DNA of 64,000 bases from an uncultured Dysgonomonas sp. (GTDB lineage Bacteria > Bacteroidota > Bacteroidia > Bacteroidales > Dysgonomonadaceae), in contig NZ_LT599032.1 in NCBI RefSeq assembly GCF_900079725.1, forward strand, positions 494,948 through 558,947, in the 5' to 3' direction. Under the pieces are notes generated by a model. The model was not told the DNA's origin, made no database searches, and worked only from the letters and a program-made list of their open reading frames with translations. Both the position numbers and the translations under genes were made by a program. The stretch's first letter is position 1; each line of letters begins with the position of its first letter. Positions 38,909 to 51,493 of this stretch are shown here, piece after piece.

Positions 38909-39418
38909 TCAGCATACATTGTTCAGGTAAAATTTAACCTGTTCATATGTTTCAAGTAAATTTGTATCTTCCTCTTTAAGGATAATAAGGTCATAAACTT
39001 TAAAATCCTGCTCCCTGATACCAATGCAAAATTCTGCTGAATTATTTGCCAGCAAAAATAGCAATGTCTTATCATTCTTTGTTGTTAAATCAAACAATGT
39101 ATCATACGACAGTTTCTCAAATTCATCAATCACAATAGAAGACAACCCCATCCATTTGGAAATATCTTTTTGAGCAATAAGCCTCACTTCAGATGGATAT
39201 GCCTGATTTCCTCCATCTTTACCCGATTGGACCGTCCACAAAATAACCTCTTTACCCTTCTCTCTTAAATCCTGACTGATTTGAACGACTTCATTCCAAT
39301 CTTCACGGGTAAATAATATGAGTATCTTTTTCATATCGTCCAGTTTATGAAAGATATGTGTACGTTTGTTGCTCTCAAGGGCAGCATGTATCTTCTTTTT
39401 AACCTTAAAACCAAACAT
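38909..39418 (-). CDS. DUF6913-like conserved Bacteroidetes protein
   Basis: The 169-residue protein begins FGFKVKKKIHAALESNKRTH, split by the start Met, and contains LFTREDWNEV and KWMGLSSIVIDEF. I recognise this as the small conserved family that accompanies dapA in many Bacteroidales. No function is known to me. It lies 83 bases upstream of dapA, in the same direction. Confidence 0.7.
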   Translation of the reverse strand: MFGFKVKKKIHAALESNKRTHIFHKLDDMKKILILFTREDWNEVVQISQDLREKGKEVILWTVQSGKDGGNQAYPSEVRLIAQKDISKWMGLSSIVIDEFEKLSYDTLFDLTTKNDKTLLFLLANNSAEFCIGIREQDFKVYDLIILKEEDTNLLETYEQVKFYLNNVC

Positions 39419-39574
39419 ATGATTAAATATATGGTGAAATATTATCTTAGTTATTGGTATAGTGTTTGTGTATGTGTGCTGTGTATCAAATTCCCCCGTT
39501 TAATATAAACGAGGGAACTATTAATATTAGTATCAATGGGCTTATATTTAGTTTCCTAAAATCCGGCCTGATTA

Positions 39575-40717
39575 TTAAAGTTTTCTTGCGCCGTCTTTGA
39601 TTACGACATCATATACTTTAGGCTTGATTTTGAACTTTTGCTCATAAGCTTCGCTCGCACGCTTGATAAAGCTATCGTGCAACTCATTCTTCACAAGGTT
39701 GATAGTACAGCCTCCAAAACCACCTCCCATCACACGTGAGCCTGTTACACCACATTGGCGTGCTACATCGTTCAGGAAGTCTAGTTCTTCGCAACTTACT
39801 TCGTATTTACGGCTCAATCCGATATGAGTTTCATACATCTTCTTACCTACAGTTTCGTAATCGCCTTTTTTCAGTGCTTCACAAGCATCCTGCAAACGTT
39901 GTATTTCTTCAATTACGAATTCAGCACGCATATAATCCTCTGCGCTGACTTCATTTGCCACTTCTTTCAGCATATCCAGTGTCGCATCGCGAAGCAATTC
40001 TACTTCGGGATGATATTTACGGATGTAAGAAGCTGCATTTTCGCACGATTCACGACGCTTGTTATAAGCCGAAGATGCCAATTCGTGAGCCACACAAGTA
40101 TTAAGCAATACAAGACGGTATCCTACCGGATTGAATGGAACATATTCGTATTCCAGGGAACGACAATCGAGACGGATAAGCGACCCTTCTTTACCAAAAC
40201 ATGAAGCAAACTGATCCATAATTCCGCATTTCACACCTACATAGTTATGCTCAGTAGCCTGACCTATCAATGCAAGTTCGAAACGGTCGAAACCAAGGTT
40301 ATACATATCGTTGATTGCAAAACCAAAGCAGCTTTCCAAAGCAGCAGAAGAAGACATACCTGCACCCAGAGGTACATCGCCTGCGAACACACAGTCGAAA
40401 CCTTCAACTTTCTTTCCACGCTTGATCATTTCATTACATACTCCGAATATGTATTTACCCCACTGTTTGATTGGAATATCATCCAGTCCGAATTCGTCCA
40501 TTTCGGACAAGTCCATAGCGTATGCCCTGATGCGATCCGGTGTACCATTCGGTTTAATCACGCAATACATAGCTTTATCTATTGCTCCGGGTAATACGAA
40601 ACCACCATTGTAGTCTGTATGTTCTCCGATAAGATTGATACGTCCGGGCGATGTATATGTTACACCATCAGTCCCGTAAAGAGATTTAAATTTTTCTTGG
40701 ATTGGTTTCAATTCCAT
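39575..40717 (-). CDS. galK: Galactokinase
   Basis: The 380-residue GHMP kinase phosphorylates galactose for the Leloir pathway. The galactokinase signature GRINLIGEHTDYNGG lies at about residues 25-39, the GHMP ATP-binding motif PLGAGMSSSAA follows near 116, and the third motif GSRVMGGGFGG near 335. Length is usual. A hairpin CCCTCGTTT/AAACGGGGG near 39491-39516 after the stop may act as a weak terminator. Confidence 0.96.
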   Translation of the reverse strand: MELKPIQEKFKSLYGTDGVTYTSPGRINLIGEHTDYNGGFVLPGAIDKAMYCVIKPNGTPDRIRAYAMDLSEMDEFGLDDIPIKQWGKYIFGVCNEMIKRGKKVEGFDCVFAGDVPLGAGMSSSAALESCFGFAINDMYNLGFDRFELALIGQATEHNYVGVKCGIMDQFASCFGKEGSLIRLDCRSLEYEYVPFNPVGYRLVLLNTCVAHELASSAYNKRRESCENAASYIRKYHPEVELLRDATLDMLKEVANEVSAEDYMRAEFVIEEIQRLQDACEALKKGDYETVGKKMYETHIGLSRKYEVSCEELDFLNDVARQCGVTGSRVMGGGFGGCTINLVKNELHDSFIKRASEAYEQKFKIKPKVYDVVIKDGARKL

Positions 40718-40757
40718 GGTTGTTTTTTTTATTTAGGTTTATAAAAAATAAGTTTCT

Positions 40758-43162
<2,405 letters not shown>

Positions 43163-45556
43163 TTATTTTTCATACTTCCTTTTCCTGTAGATACAAATAC
43201 CTCCCATAAGAAAAACCATAAACAAGACAGGAAACCCCATATTCAGCACCATATAGTTATCCCTGCTCTCAAAGGCTTCTTTCTTATTTAACAGATAAAG
43301 CCGCTGCTGCTTTGTCCGTAATGCCATCAATCCGTCCTCATCTGTCAGCCAGTTAACGGCATTTACGATAAAATCACGGTTACCGTATTGCTGTTGCGAC
43401 ACACGGTCATATCCCATTGGCAATACCCGGGAGTTTTGTCCCTGACCCTGTACTTCGTTACTGATAATATCGGAAGATGAAACAATTATCATTTTTGTAT
43501 GTGTACTTTGGCCTGTACTTTTATTTACACCATGTACACTATCGGGTACCAAACGGTTCGTAAATGCCGAAGGAAACACACCTTCGAGACTTATCGCCAC
43601 AGGCACAAACGGCTGATTGAAATAATTCGGCTTATCCTGTATACGCTCCACATCAAAATCAATTATTTCAGGAACCTCTAGTAAATGAGCATTTGCCGAA
43701 CTTGTCAACAATATATCCTTCTTTATGGCAGGCGAATTATTCACCACATCTATGGAACTGGCGAAGCCTGCTTTTACATCTCTTATATTTTTAGTTACAG
43801 GATGGTTTGGAGAAGGAATCAGCAGGGGTTGAAAAAAACTGGGCAAGAGCGTCCCGGCCTGTGTCTTTTCATCGGCAATCAGATATGTGGATACGCACTG
43901 CCTGTCCTGTACCAGATCGGGGTTTATACGCACCCCGTAGGTAAATAACAGGTCATCAAGATTTACATCATTTTTCATTGTAGCCGATTGTCCTGTCAGG
44001 GCCAAATCCTTATGCGAATAGTACACGCCGTCTATCAGCCACAATACCTTCCCTCCATTCATTATATACTGGTCCATAATATACTTTTCGGCCTCGGTAT
44101 ATTTTGATAGCGGGCCGGCAATAATAATCGCGGCAAAGTCGTCCAATATTCCTATATTATCACCTATTTCGCCGCGATTGACAGAATAATATTTGGACAA
44201 TAATTCTTCGGCATCGTATATGTATGTCCTGGGTAGTTCATTATGACCCTCTATAAAAGCTATGTTCTTAACATTCTCCTGATTCAACAGACGCATGGCA
44301 TCAATAAATTCAAATTCCAGACTTTCAATAGATGCATTCAGGTTTTCTTCAGCCGTATTACCGGCTACATTTTTGAGAAGGGAAACCACCAATGTATCTC
44401 TCCCGTTTGTAAGTTGCGCATAGGGATAAATCATCTTTCGGCTAGCCTTCCCCTCACGGTCTACTTCGTTCAGCATGATACCGGTCATTCCGTTTGAAGC
44501 AAAGGATTCAAATGTTTCATCCAATGATCTGCCGCTTTCATACGGATTTATATATCTGATATCTATATTACCATCCGCATGGCGGTTAAAATCAGAAAGC
44601 AAATCTGTTGTAGCATCTTTCAATCGCTGAAAGCCATAATTTAAGTCGCCTGTCAGGTAAACATTCACCTTTAAAGGATTCTTTCCCCCCACCCGCTCCA
44701 GTATATCTTTGGTATAATCGTTCAATGTGTAACGTTTATCAAGCGTAAAGTCAACCCTGAAATTTGGGATAAAAAGAAACGCTATATTTAGAATCAGCAT
44801 CGTCGATATCAAAGAAATCAGTATTCGCTGCTTATTCTGTTTCAGATACAAGATAGACAATAGTATAAATATAATCAGATAGTTTGCCACTATCAGCAGA
44901 TCCCTTGTTTCTATTACTCCACGCTGCATCAGTTTATAATGTTCCGATAATCCTAAAGAAGCAACCAAAGCCAGTATTTTCCCTGAAAGGAAGAAGCCCG
45001 ATAGCAGATCGAATCCATAAAAAGAAAATAAACAGAGAGAAACGGATACAATAAGCGCAACTACCTGATTCTTTGTGGTCACAGATCCCAATAATCCGAT
45101 GGCAATAAATACCAAAGCTATTAATATCAGAGAAATATATGATGCCGCGATACTGGCTAAATCGATATTTCCTACCGGGTTCGACAATCGATACAATGAA
45201 TAGACATAAATCAGAGTAGGCAGAAGGGTAACCAGCACAAAGACAAAAGTAGCCAGGAACTTACTAAAGTAAATTGTAGAAGCCTTTACCGGCCTGGCTT
45301 TCAGTATATCAAGAGTTTTAGTTTTCCTTTCTTCTGAAAACAAACGCATTGTCAGAGCAGGAATCAATATAGCAAATAAGACAGGTGCCAAGCCGAAGAA
45401 GTGGCTCATGTCCGCATATCCGCCATCGATAAAATTGTAGCTACCAGGAAATGCCCAATGCATTGCCCCTGTTATTAAGAGAAAAGCCAAAGCAAAAAAA
45501 GCGCCCGCAGGGGAGCAAAAAACAGACTTAAGTTCTCTTAATACTAAAGCTTTCAT
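43163..45556 (-). CDS. Fused GldF-GldG type ABC transporter membrane/auxiliary protein
   Basis: The 797-residue protein joins a six-helix ABC-2 permease at about residues 1-245 (GldF-like) to a GldG-like part at about 250-770, rich in alpha/beta sequence with the strings IAFIEGHNEL and GGKVLWLIDG, and a last membrane helix near 770-790. In Flavobacterium GldF and GldG are separate and work with the ATPase GldA; in Bacteroidales fused forms are common. No ATPase gene is adjacent. The natural substrate is not known. Confidence 0.85.
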   Translation of the reverse strand: MKALVLRELKSVFCSPAGAFFALAFLLITGAMHWAFPGSYNFIDGGYADMSHFFGLAPVLFAILIPALTMRLFSEERKTKTLDILKARPVKASTIYFSKFLATFVFVLVTLLPTLIYVYSLYRLSNPVGNIDLASIAASYISLILIALVFIAIGLLGSVTTKNQVVALIVSVSLCLFSFYGFDLLSGFFLSGKILALVASLGLSEHYKLMQRGVIETRDLLIVANYLIIFILLSILYLKQNKQRILISLISTMLILNIAFLFIPNFRVDFTLDKRYTLNDYTKDILERVGGKNPLKVNVYLTGDLNYGFQRLKDATTDLLSDFNRHADGNIDIRYINPYESGRSLDETFESFASNGMTGIMLNEVDREGKASRKMIYPYAQLTNGRDTLVVSLLKNVAGNTAEENLNASIESLEFEFIDAMRLLNQENVKNIAFIEGHNELPRTYIYDAEELLSKYYSVNRGEIGDNIGILDDFAAIIIAGPLSKYTEAEKYIMDQYIMNGGKVLWLIDGVYYSHKDLALTGQSATMKNDVNLDDLLFTYGVRINPDLVQDRQCVSTYLIADEKTQAGTLLPSFFQPLLIPSPNHPVTKNIRDVKAGFASSIDVVNNSPAIKKDILLTSSANAHLLEVPEIIDFDVERIQDKPNYFNQPFVPVAISLEGVFPSAFTNRLVPDSVHGVNKSTGQSTHTKMIIVSSSDIISNEVQGQGQNSRVLPMGYDRVSQQQYGNRDFIVNAVNWLTDEDGLMALRTKQQRLYLLNKKEAFESRDNYMVLNMGFPVLFMVFLMGGICIYRKRKYEK

Positions 45557-45590
45557 ATATCTTTGTAAGAATACATTCTTTTACTTATCT

Positions 45591-46406
45591 ATGACTAAAC
45601 GGGGGATAAAGATAGTTATTTTATTTGTTCTGATAATCACTATTCTCATTGGCGGATGGCAGATGTACCAGAGATTGAAGTATAATAAGCAATCTTTCGA
45701 TACAGACCTGTACAGTTATGTGTCACCTCAGGCTACGGAAGTAATAAATATAAACAGAGGATATAATTTCGAAAAGTTGTTTCTGTACGAACCGTGTCTG
45801 CCCCGGTTAATACAAACCCTAGGCGATAATATCCATTACCCGGTCATAATATCAAAGTATGCCAATGGAAAAATCCTGTTGGCGATGAAGACCAGCCATG
45901 AGCAGGAATACACAATAAGGGAACATATCGATAAACAGATATCACTGCCCTTCCCTCCTAAAATAGTAAAATATAAAGATGCTGAAATATATATACATGC
46001 ACTAGCAAATAGTCAATTCCTTGTATATTCTTTTTATAAAGGGCTATTCTTTGTAAGCCATCATTACAGGCCTGTTGAAAACATTCTGGACTCTGATCCC
46101 GAAAACACATTCTTCTCCGGAGAAAAGTATAAAGAGATCATAGAAAAAGTAAGGCTTAGTGCACCTGTCAGCATGTATATTAAAGTGCATAACGATATGC
46201 TGGCTATAGAATACAATATACATAACGACACCATACAGATGGAAGGATACATCCTCAATCAGAATGAAAGTGATACCATTGGCCCTAACCGGGAGGTGAT
46301 TCCTTTTATGATGGATCTGCCCGATAGTATATGTATAGAAGACTATACAATATCGAATGAAAATAAACCGGCGGCCGTTAAAATTAAATTAAACAAAATA
46401 TATTAA
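45591..46406 (+). CDS. Membrane-anchored conserved protein, unknown
   Basis: The 271-residue protein has one N-terminal membrane helix (IVILFVLIITILIGGW) and an exported domain with many short strands. It diverges from the gldFG gene with 34 bases between the starts. I remember similar proteins in other Bacteroidales but no function. Confidence 0.65.
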   Translation: MTKRGIKIVILFVLIITILIGGWQMYQRLKYNKQSFDTDLYSYVSPQATEVININRGYNFEKLFLYEPCLPRLIQTLGDNIHYPVIISKYANGKILLAMKTSHEQEYTIREHIDKQISLPFPPKIVKYKDAEIYIHALANSQFLVYSFYKGLFFVSHHYRPVENILDSDPENTFFSGEKYKEIIEKVRLSAPVSMYIKVHNDMLAIEYNIHNDTIQMEGYILNQNESDTIGPNREVIPFMMDLPDSICIEDYTISNENKPAAVKIKLNKIY

Positions 46407-46462
46407 GTTTGTGTTTTAATTTTAATTGTAGTATTTAACAAACTAAAACATATAAAAAGAAT

Positions 46463-46873
46463 ATGGCGGTTTTAAAAGAATTGAAGAATTTCATGATGCG
46501 CGGCAACGTGGTGGATATGGCTGTCGGTGTTATTGTCGGTGGAGCATTTGGTAAAATAGTATCATCTCTGGTGAGTGACATCATAATGCCTCCTATAGGA
46601 ATTATCTTAGGAGGAGTCAATTTTACGGATTTGAAATTCGTGCTTAAAGATGCCGTTGGCGATGTTCCGGCTGTAAGCATCAACTATGGTACTTTTGCCC
46701 AGACTATCTTAGACTTTGTGATTATTGCAACAGCTATTTTCTTTGCCATCAAAGGTATAAATGCTTTACAGACCAAAAAAGCGGAAGAACCGGCAGCACC
46801 TCCTGCTCCGACAAAAGAAGAAACCCTGTTGACTGAAATAAGGGATTTATTGAAAGAGCAGAATAATAAATGA
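46463..46873 (+). CDS. mscL: Large-conductance mechanosensitive channel
   Basis: The 136-residue inner-membrane protein opens under osmotic down-shock. It has the N-terminal [20 protein letters not shown] amphipathic helix and first membrane span, a second span near residues 74-95 ([16 protein letters not shown]), and a C-terminal helical bundle. Length is normal. It overlaps the frame of the next gene but not its real start. Confidence 0.96.
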   Translation: MAVLKELKNFMMRGNVVDMAVGVIVGGAFGKIVSSLVSDIIMPPIGIILGGVNFTDLKFVLKDAVGDVPAVSINYGTFAQTILDFVIIATAIFFAIKGINALQTKKAEEPAAPPAPTKEETLLTEIRDLLKEQNNK

Positions 46874-46902
46874 TTATAACCTATCAAACTAAACAAACTA
46901 TT

Positions 46903-47745
46903 ATGGTAAAGAAATGTCTTATATTAGTTCTTGGCTATACGTTGCTCTTTACGGGATGCGGAAGTGTTCCTGTAACAGGACGTAAACAGCTGAATCTGGT
47001 TTCGAACAGCGAAGTGCTGACTCTTAGCCTGCAACAATACGGAGAATTTATAAAATCGGCTCCTATATCTACGGATAAAACGAATACTGCCATGGTGCAA
47101 AAAGTAGGCCGGAATATAGCTAATGCCGTAGAGACTTATCTCAAAAACAATGGTTATGCCGATCAGGTAAAAGATTACTCATGGGAGTTTAATCTGGTAA
47201 AAAGCACTGATGTAAATGCATTCTGTATGCCCGGCGGAAAAATCGTAGTATACGAGGGTATATTACCTTACACTCAGAATGAAACCGGATTGGCCGTCGT
47301 ATTAGGACATGAGGTTGCACATGCCGTTGCAAAGCATGCTAACGAACGTATGAGCAACCAGATGGCTACGCAATATGGCACTGCGGCTGTCGGAGCTGCC
47401 CTTGGCGGAACATCTGCCGTTACGCAACAAGTAGCAGCTGCAGCCTTAGGATTAGGGGCGCAGTATGGAATCCTGTTACCATACTCGCGTAAGCAAGAAC
47501 TTGAAGCTGACCAACTGGGGCTTATATTCATGGCTATGGCCGGATACGACCCTAGCGCCGCATCTGCATTCTGGCAACGTATGGCCCAGAACGGAAGCAG
47601 TACGCCGGAATTTATGAGTACCCACCCTTCCGATGATACCCGTATCAAACAGATACAAAAAGACCTTCCTGAAGCTTTGAAATATTATAAAGGAGGTACA
47701 AGCAAAACAGGCTCGGCTAAAACATCGAACAAATGGAGTTTTTGA
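46903..47745 (+). CDS. M48 family metalloprotease lipoprotein
   Basis: With the start at 46903 the protein has 280 residues and a lipoprotein signal LLFTGC with Cys19. The zinc motif HEVAH lies at 136-140, and the third ligand is the Glu in KQELEADQLG further on. The layout is that of the periplasmic LoiP/YcaL-type proteases that act on outer-membrane proteins. It follows mscL by 29 bases. Confidence 0.9.
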   Translation: MVKKCLILVLGYTLLFTGCGSVPVTGRKQLNLVSNSEVLTLSLQQYGEFIKSAPISTDKTNTAMVQKVGRNIANAVETYLKNNGYADQVKDYSWEFNLVKSTDVNAFCMPGGKIVVYEGILPYTQNETGLAVVLGHEVAHAVAKHANERMSNQMATQYGTAAVGAALGGTSAVTQQVAAAALGLGAQYGILLPYSRKQELEADQLGLIFMAMAGYDPSAASAFWQRMAQNGSSTPEFMSTHPSDDTRIKQIQKDLPEALKYYKGGTSKTGSAKTSNKWSF

Positions 47746-47770
47746 TAATATACTTCTGATAAAAACAAAA

Positions 47771-47922
47771 GGAGGCTATCCCAAAAGTATTTTTTCAGAT
47801 CATTTTGTCATGTTGAACGGAGTGAAACATCTCGTATCCGGAGGGTCGAGATTCTTCGTTACACTCAGAATGACAAAGAGGGTAACACTTTAATAGTGTA
47901 ATATTACTTTTGGGACAGCCTC
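47771..47922. repeat. Small inverted-repeat element (MITE-like) between convergent genes
   Basis: Arms GGAGGCTATCCCAAAAGTA and TACTTTTGGGACAGCCTC (one mismatch) bound 152 bases. Inside is a second inverted pair, GTCATGTTGAACGG... at 47807 and its near-complement ending ...CAGAATGAC at 47874. I recall this inner string as a repeat found many times in Bacteroidetes genomes. It can fold into one long hairpin and may end transcription from both sides. Confidence 0.75.
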
Positions 47923-47952
47923 TTTCGTTTTTAATCCGATAAGGAAAGTAAC

Positions 47953-49017
47953 CTATTTCTTCATTCCAAGTATTTTATCTGTGGCAGCAACTATGTCATC
48001 AATATCCATAATATTTGTATCTATAGCCACACTTCCATCATTATAGGGCTTATACTTCTCTATATTTGTAACAGAAAACAATCCAACAACAGGAGTTTGC
48101 GCTGCGCTTGCCAAATGCATAATACCACTATCTGCACCGATAAATACTGCTGTATTATTAATAAGAGCGGTCATCTCACGAATATCCCGACTATAGTATG
48201 ATGGAGCGTGAAAGTCTATTTGTGAAACATTCTCGATAGGTAAAACTTCCAGAATATTGTATTTTTCTCCATATTCAGCTTTAAGTCTATCATAAGCATT
48301 GAGCCACCAATCTTTTGAATAACATTTATCACCTGTAGCGAAAGTGTAAATAGCTATTGTCTCTCTGGCTTTATCTACCAAACTATCTAATATTTCTTTG
48401 CCTGTAGTAATTTCGGCGGAACTCAATCTTATGTCTAAGACCGGCATGGGTTTTTCTATATCCACATCTTTAAATCCTAACTGTATAAGATTGCGCCGAA
48501 AATTATATACCGGAAACTTCGCCATATGTTCGTAATCTTCATACTTTGCCCGAAGATCTTCTTCTACATCATTGAAGAATTTAAACCTGGCATTTGAAAA
48601 CTGTGTAGACAACCTCCCCGACGAGGAATTCTTATCTACATTAATTACGATGTCATAGCTATACCTTTCTAAAGAAAACCAGACTTTAATGTATTTAAAT
48701 AATTCCTTGAAAGGCTTTTTGGGCAATCTGATTATCCGCTCGATACATTCATAGTTCTCGAACAAAATAAAAGAAATGTTTCCCCTTACAAACAGATCAA
48801 TCTTACAATTTGGAAATGTATTGGAGATTTCCTGTACCAAAGGAGTTATCAACAATTGATTTCCTAACCGGCTGTTTGGTCTTGAGATTAAAACTCTTCT
48901 AATATCTGAACTAGATATACCATGGGCATCCCTATTAAGCGCAGAACGACCTATATTTTTGGTCAATCCACGCATGATGGCCCGTCTTTTGCCATTTACA
49001 ACGCTTTTAAAGCTCAT
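47953..49017 (-). CDS. Glycosyltransferase family 9 protein (heptosyltransferase-like)
   Basis: The 354-residue cytosolic protein has the GT9 layout: an N-terminal nucleotide-fold domain with RPNSRLGNQLLITPLVQEI and a C-terminal donor-binding motif DSGIMHLASAAQTPVVGLF. Family members add sugars to the lipopolysaccharide core. The sugar here cannot be told. An N-terminal basic stretch of about 40 residues precedes the domain. Confidence 0.85.
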   Translation of the reverse strand: MSFKSVVNGKRRAIMRGLTKNIGRSALNRDAHGISSSDIRRVLISRPNSRLGNQLLITPLVQEISNTFPNCKIDLFVRGNISFILFENYECIERIIRLPKKPFKELFKYIKVWFSLERYSYDIVINVDKNSSSGRLSTQFSNARFKFFNDVEEDLRAKYEDYEHMAKFPVYNFRRNLIQLGFKDVDIEKPMPVLDIRLSSAEITTGKEILDSLVDKARETIAIYTFATGDKCYSKDWWLNAYDRLKAEYGEKYNILEVLPIENVSQIDFHAPSYYSRDIREMTALINNTAVFIGADSGIMHLASAAQTPVVGLFSVTNIEKYKPYNDGSVAIDTNIMDIDDIVAATDKILGMKK

Positions 49018-49327
49018 ATGTTATTTTACTCAAACTCTCTGGCAGCAAATATATGAATAAACACTGCAATGTAAATCACATTTTATCAGAAAAAAAATCG
49101 ATGTAAATAATATTTTATACTGAGTATTTTACAGAGAAGATACACTGCCGATTTAAAAAGATATACCCTCGAATATTGCTATGCAATTACCATCATCAGA
49201 TATTTATAAAAATTGGGGCTAAACCTTTTAAGCTCGCCCCAACCTGTTGATAAAATGATCAATAAAATTAATTGTATATCTCTATGCCTACAAACTATAA
49301 TGTGTCTAATAAAATTTAAATAATTAC
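49018..49327. other. AT-rich intergenic stretch
   Basis: No gene or clear signal is seen in 310 bases. A weak pair GGGGC/GCCCC near 49216-49241 may form a terminator for the GT9 gene's neighbour. Confidence 0.4.
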
Positions 49328-50881
49328 TTAATATTTATTTTCCACATTAAAGTATCCGAATACAGCCTTATTATCCGTCCCATTATTTTCGGTAAGCAGG
49401 CCGATACGCAATCCGCGACCCCATTGTGGGAGCCCTGTTATATCTACCCGTTGATCACCGGATGGAAAGATATGCCACTCAGTTTCGTCCACCGACCAAT
49501 AGAAACGGTATAGTCTGGCATTTATGGCTTCAGCTTTTAACATTACAGATTGATAATCGCCGAATGGGGCTGAATACAATTCTGTTTTTTGCCCTTTCTC
49601 CAGTTTGAACAGCTTTACGTCTTTACCTTCAACGCCCCATGCATAGAGATTTTCAAATCCACCATATATAGTCAGTCCTTTAAAGTTGGAACCTGCAGCA
49701 TTTACCATCGTAGTCATAGTATAATTACCTGTCTGGACATTTATTCCCCGAAAGACAAGGCCTACCTTGTTATTTGCTAAGATCAGTGAGCCGTCAGCCT
49801 TCTCTGTCAACGGTTTGGATAAATACATATCCCATTGCCAATATTTATCTTTTCCATCATCTGCAACAGTAAAGTCGTCATAAAAATCTATATTCCTCTC
49901 TTGCACAGTCCCTTTGAATGGAACCGGAGCCTGGGCTGTCGGAGTATCGCCATATCTGAAATAAGGCCATCCTGTTGCATCATTCCACACAAGCTCGTCT
50001 AAAAGGGCCTGGCGGCCTACATATTCGAAATCGTAAGCATTGTATGCGTGATAGAGGTAAAAATATCTGTTATCGGGAGTCTGCACAAGTGTACCATGCC
50101 CCGAGCACCGCCAGTCTTTACCGCCCTGCAGTATCGCGTTAGGCTCATATTGCTCCCATTCCCCCCTGAGGCTTTTTGCACGGGCAACATGTACCCGGTA
50201 ATCGCAACGATTGTCACAGCATCCACCGATGGAATAGAAATGGTAATAGTAACCGTTACGTTTCACAATACATTGCCCTTCATCGCCACGCCCGATCCAG
50301 CCTTTAGTATGATCGGTGAGTGTAAAATGTTCTCCTTTAAGAGACAAACCATCAGCCGACAACTCCGATGCCAGTATTTCTATCGGACGATCTTCGAGCC
50401 CGTAAGCCTTCCATGTGATATAAAGCTTACCGTCATCATCTTTGAATATATAGGCATCTATCGCTTCCTTCCCCCATTCTATAAGCGGGCCATGGTCGGT
50501 AAATCCTTTTGTAATATCTTTAGTGGTAGCTACACCTATGCACGATATGTTGTCACTCTTCTTACGGGCAGTGTAATAGACAAAATATGTACCATTATTG
50601 TAATACAGTTCCGGAGCCCAGCAGTCACCTTTAATCCATGCCGGATGCTCATTAAACACAGCGCCTATACGCTCCCAATTTACAAGATCTTTGGAATGAA
50701 ATGAGGGATAACCGGGTGCAAACTCGGAAGTTGTCCCTGCCGCATAGTAATTGTCACCTACACGGATTACCGTAGGATCCGGCAAGTCACCTGCAATCAC
50801 CGGGTTACGGTATGTCTGCTCTATATTTTGGGCAAAAAGAGAGACCGAAATAAAGAATAATAAAAAGGTCAATTTGTACAT
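49328..50881 (-). CDS. Secreted glycoside hydrolase family 43 protein
   Basis: The 517-residue protein has a signal peptide (TFLLFFISVSLFAQ) and a five-bladed GH43 domain. The general base is Asp35 in GDLPDPTVI; the middle Asp is in EAIDAYIF near 144, and the general acid Glu in GRGDEGQC near 207. A beta-sandwich-like domain covers the last 190 residues. Such enzymes cut arabinose or xylose side chains from plant polysaccharides. Exact specificity is not readable. Confidence 0.92.
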   Translation of the reverse strand: MYKLTFLLFFISVSLFAQNIEQTYRNPVIAGDLPDPTVIRVGDNYYAAGTTSEFAPGYPSFHSKDLVNWERIGAVFNEHPAWIKGDCWAPELYYNNGTYFVYYTARKKSDNISCIGVATTKDITKGFTDHGPLIEWGKEAIDAYIFKDDDGKLYITWKAYGLEDRPIEILASELSADGLSLKGEHFTLTDHTKGWIGRGDEGQCIVKRNGYYYHFYSIGGCCDNRCDYRVHVARAKSLRGEWEQYEPNAILQGGKDWRCSGHGTLVQTPDNRYFYLYHAYNAYDFEYVGRQALLDELVWNDATGWPYFRYGDTPTAQAPVPFKGTVQERNIDFYDDFTVADDGKDKYWQWDMYLSKPLTEKADGSLILANNKVGLVFRGINVQTGNYTMTTMVNAAGSNFKGLTIYGGFENLYAWGVEGKDVKLFKLEKGQKTELYSAPFGDYQSVMLKAEAINARLYRFYWSVDETEWHIFPSGDQRVDITGLPQWGRGLRIGLLTENNGTDNKAVFGYFNVENKY

Positions 50882-50953
50882 AAATCGTTATATTAGATAA
50901 GTGTTCATTCAAATAAGGATGTTTATTTCTAGTTGTCCGGACGCACAAGAAAC

Positions 50954-51466
50954 CTATTTCTTACCTGTTCGGTCAACCATCTTCTTCCAAGGTTTCAATA
51001 CAGATATTATAATAAAACTAAGCAATATCGTTGTTTGTACTGTTCCCCAGATACGCGTCATTTGCAGATTATGGAAATAGTCGACGCTGGAGAGTATATC
51101 CTGCCCTAAAGTCTGTGCCAACTCCACATTTCCGTTTATCCAAGGGCCTAATACAAATGTACCGAATAACACCTGAACAATCGTCAATACCCACTTCACT
51201 GTCAGCCAGCGGTGTTTGAAGAATCCCCATTTCGTCCATATACCATAAACGACACCTATCAGTATATTTCCCATCGCACCGGGAATAATCAGGTAATCGT
51301 CTATTATTTGCAGCATACGCGAAAACGTATACAGTTCATCACCCGTTTCGGGCTTACTTGTCAAAGCCAGTATCGACATAGCCAATGCTCCGCCAATCCA
51401 CATAATAGCAAGAAAAAGATGCAGTATTTTCAGGTACTTTACACCTTTGGGCCCTAGTGTTTTCAT
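50954..51466 (-). CDS. DUF2269-type integral membrane protein
   Basis: The 170-residue protein has four membrane helices (LKILHLFLAIMWIGGALAM; IPGAMGNILIGVVYGIW; LTVKWVLTIVQVLFGTF; TVQTTILLSFIIISVL). The conserved His in the first helix fits the DUF2269 family. Function unknown. Confidence 0.75.
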   Translation of the reverse strand: MKTLGPKGVKYLKILHLFLAIMWIGGALAMSILALTSKPETGDELYTFSRMLQIIDDYLIIPGAMGNILIGVVYGIWTKWGFFKHRWLTVKWVLTIVQVLFGTFVLGPWINGNVELAQTLGQDILSSVDYFHNLQMTRIWGTVQTTILLSFIIISVLKPWKKMVDRTGKK

Positions 51467-51493
51467 GGTTACTGTTTTATTTACCCAAAGATA

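Noticed and set aside
49216-49241. Strong terminator between the GT9 and GH43 genes
   Set aside because: The pairing is short and has no run of T in the needed direction; it is mentioned only as weak.
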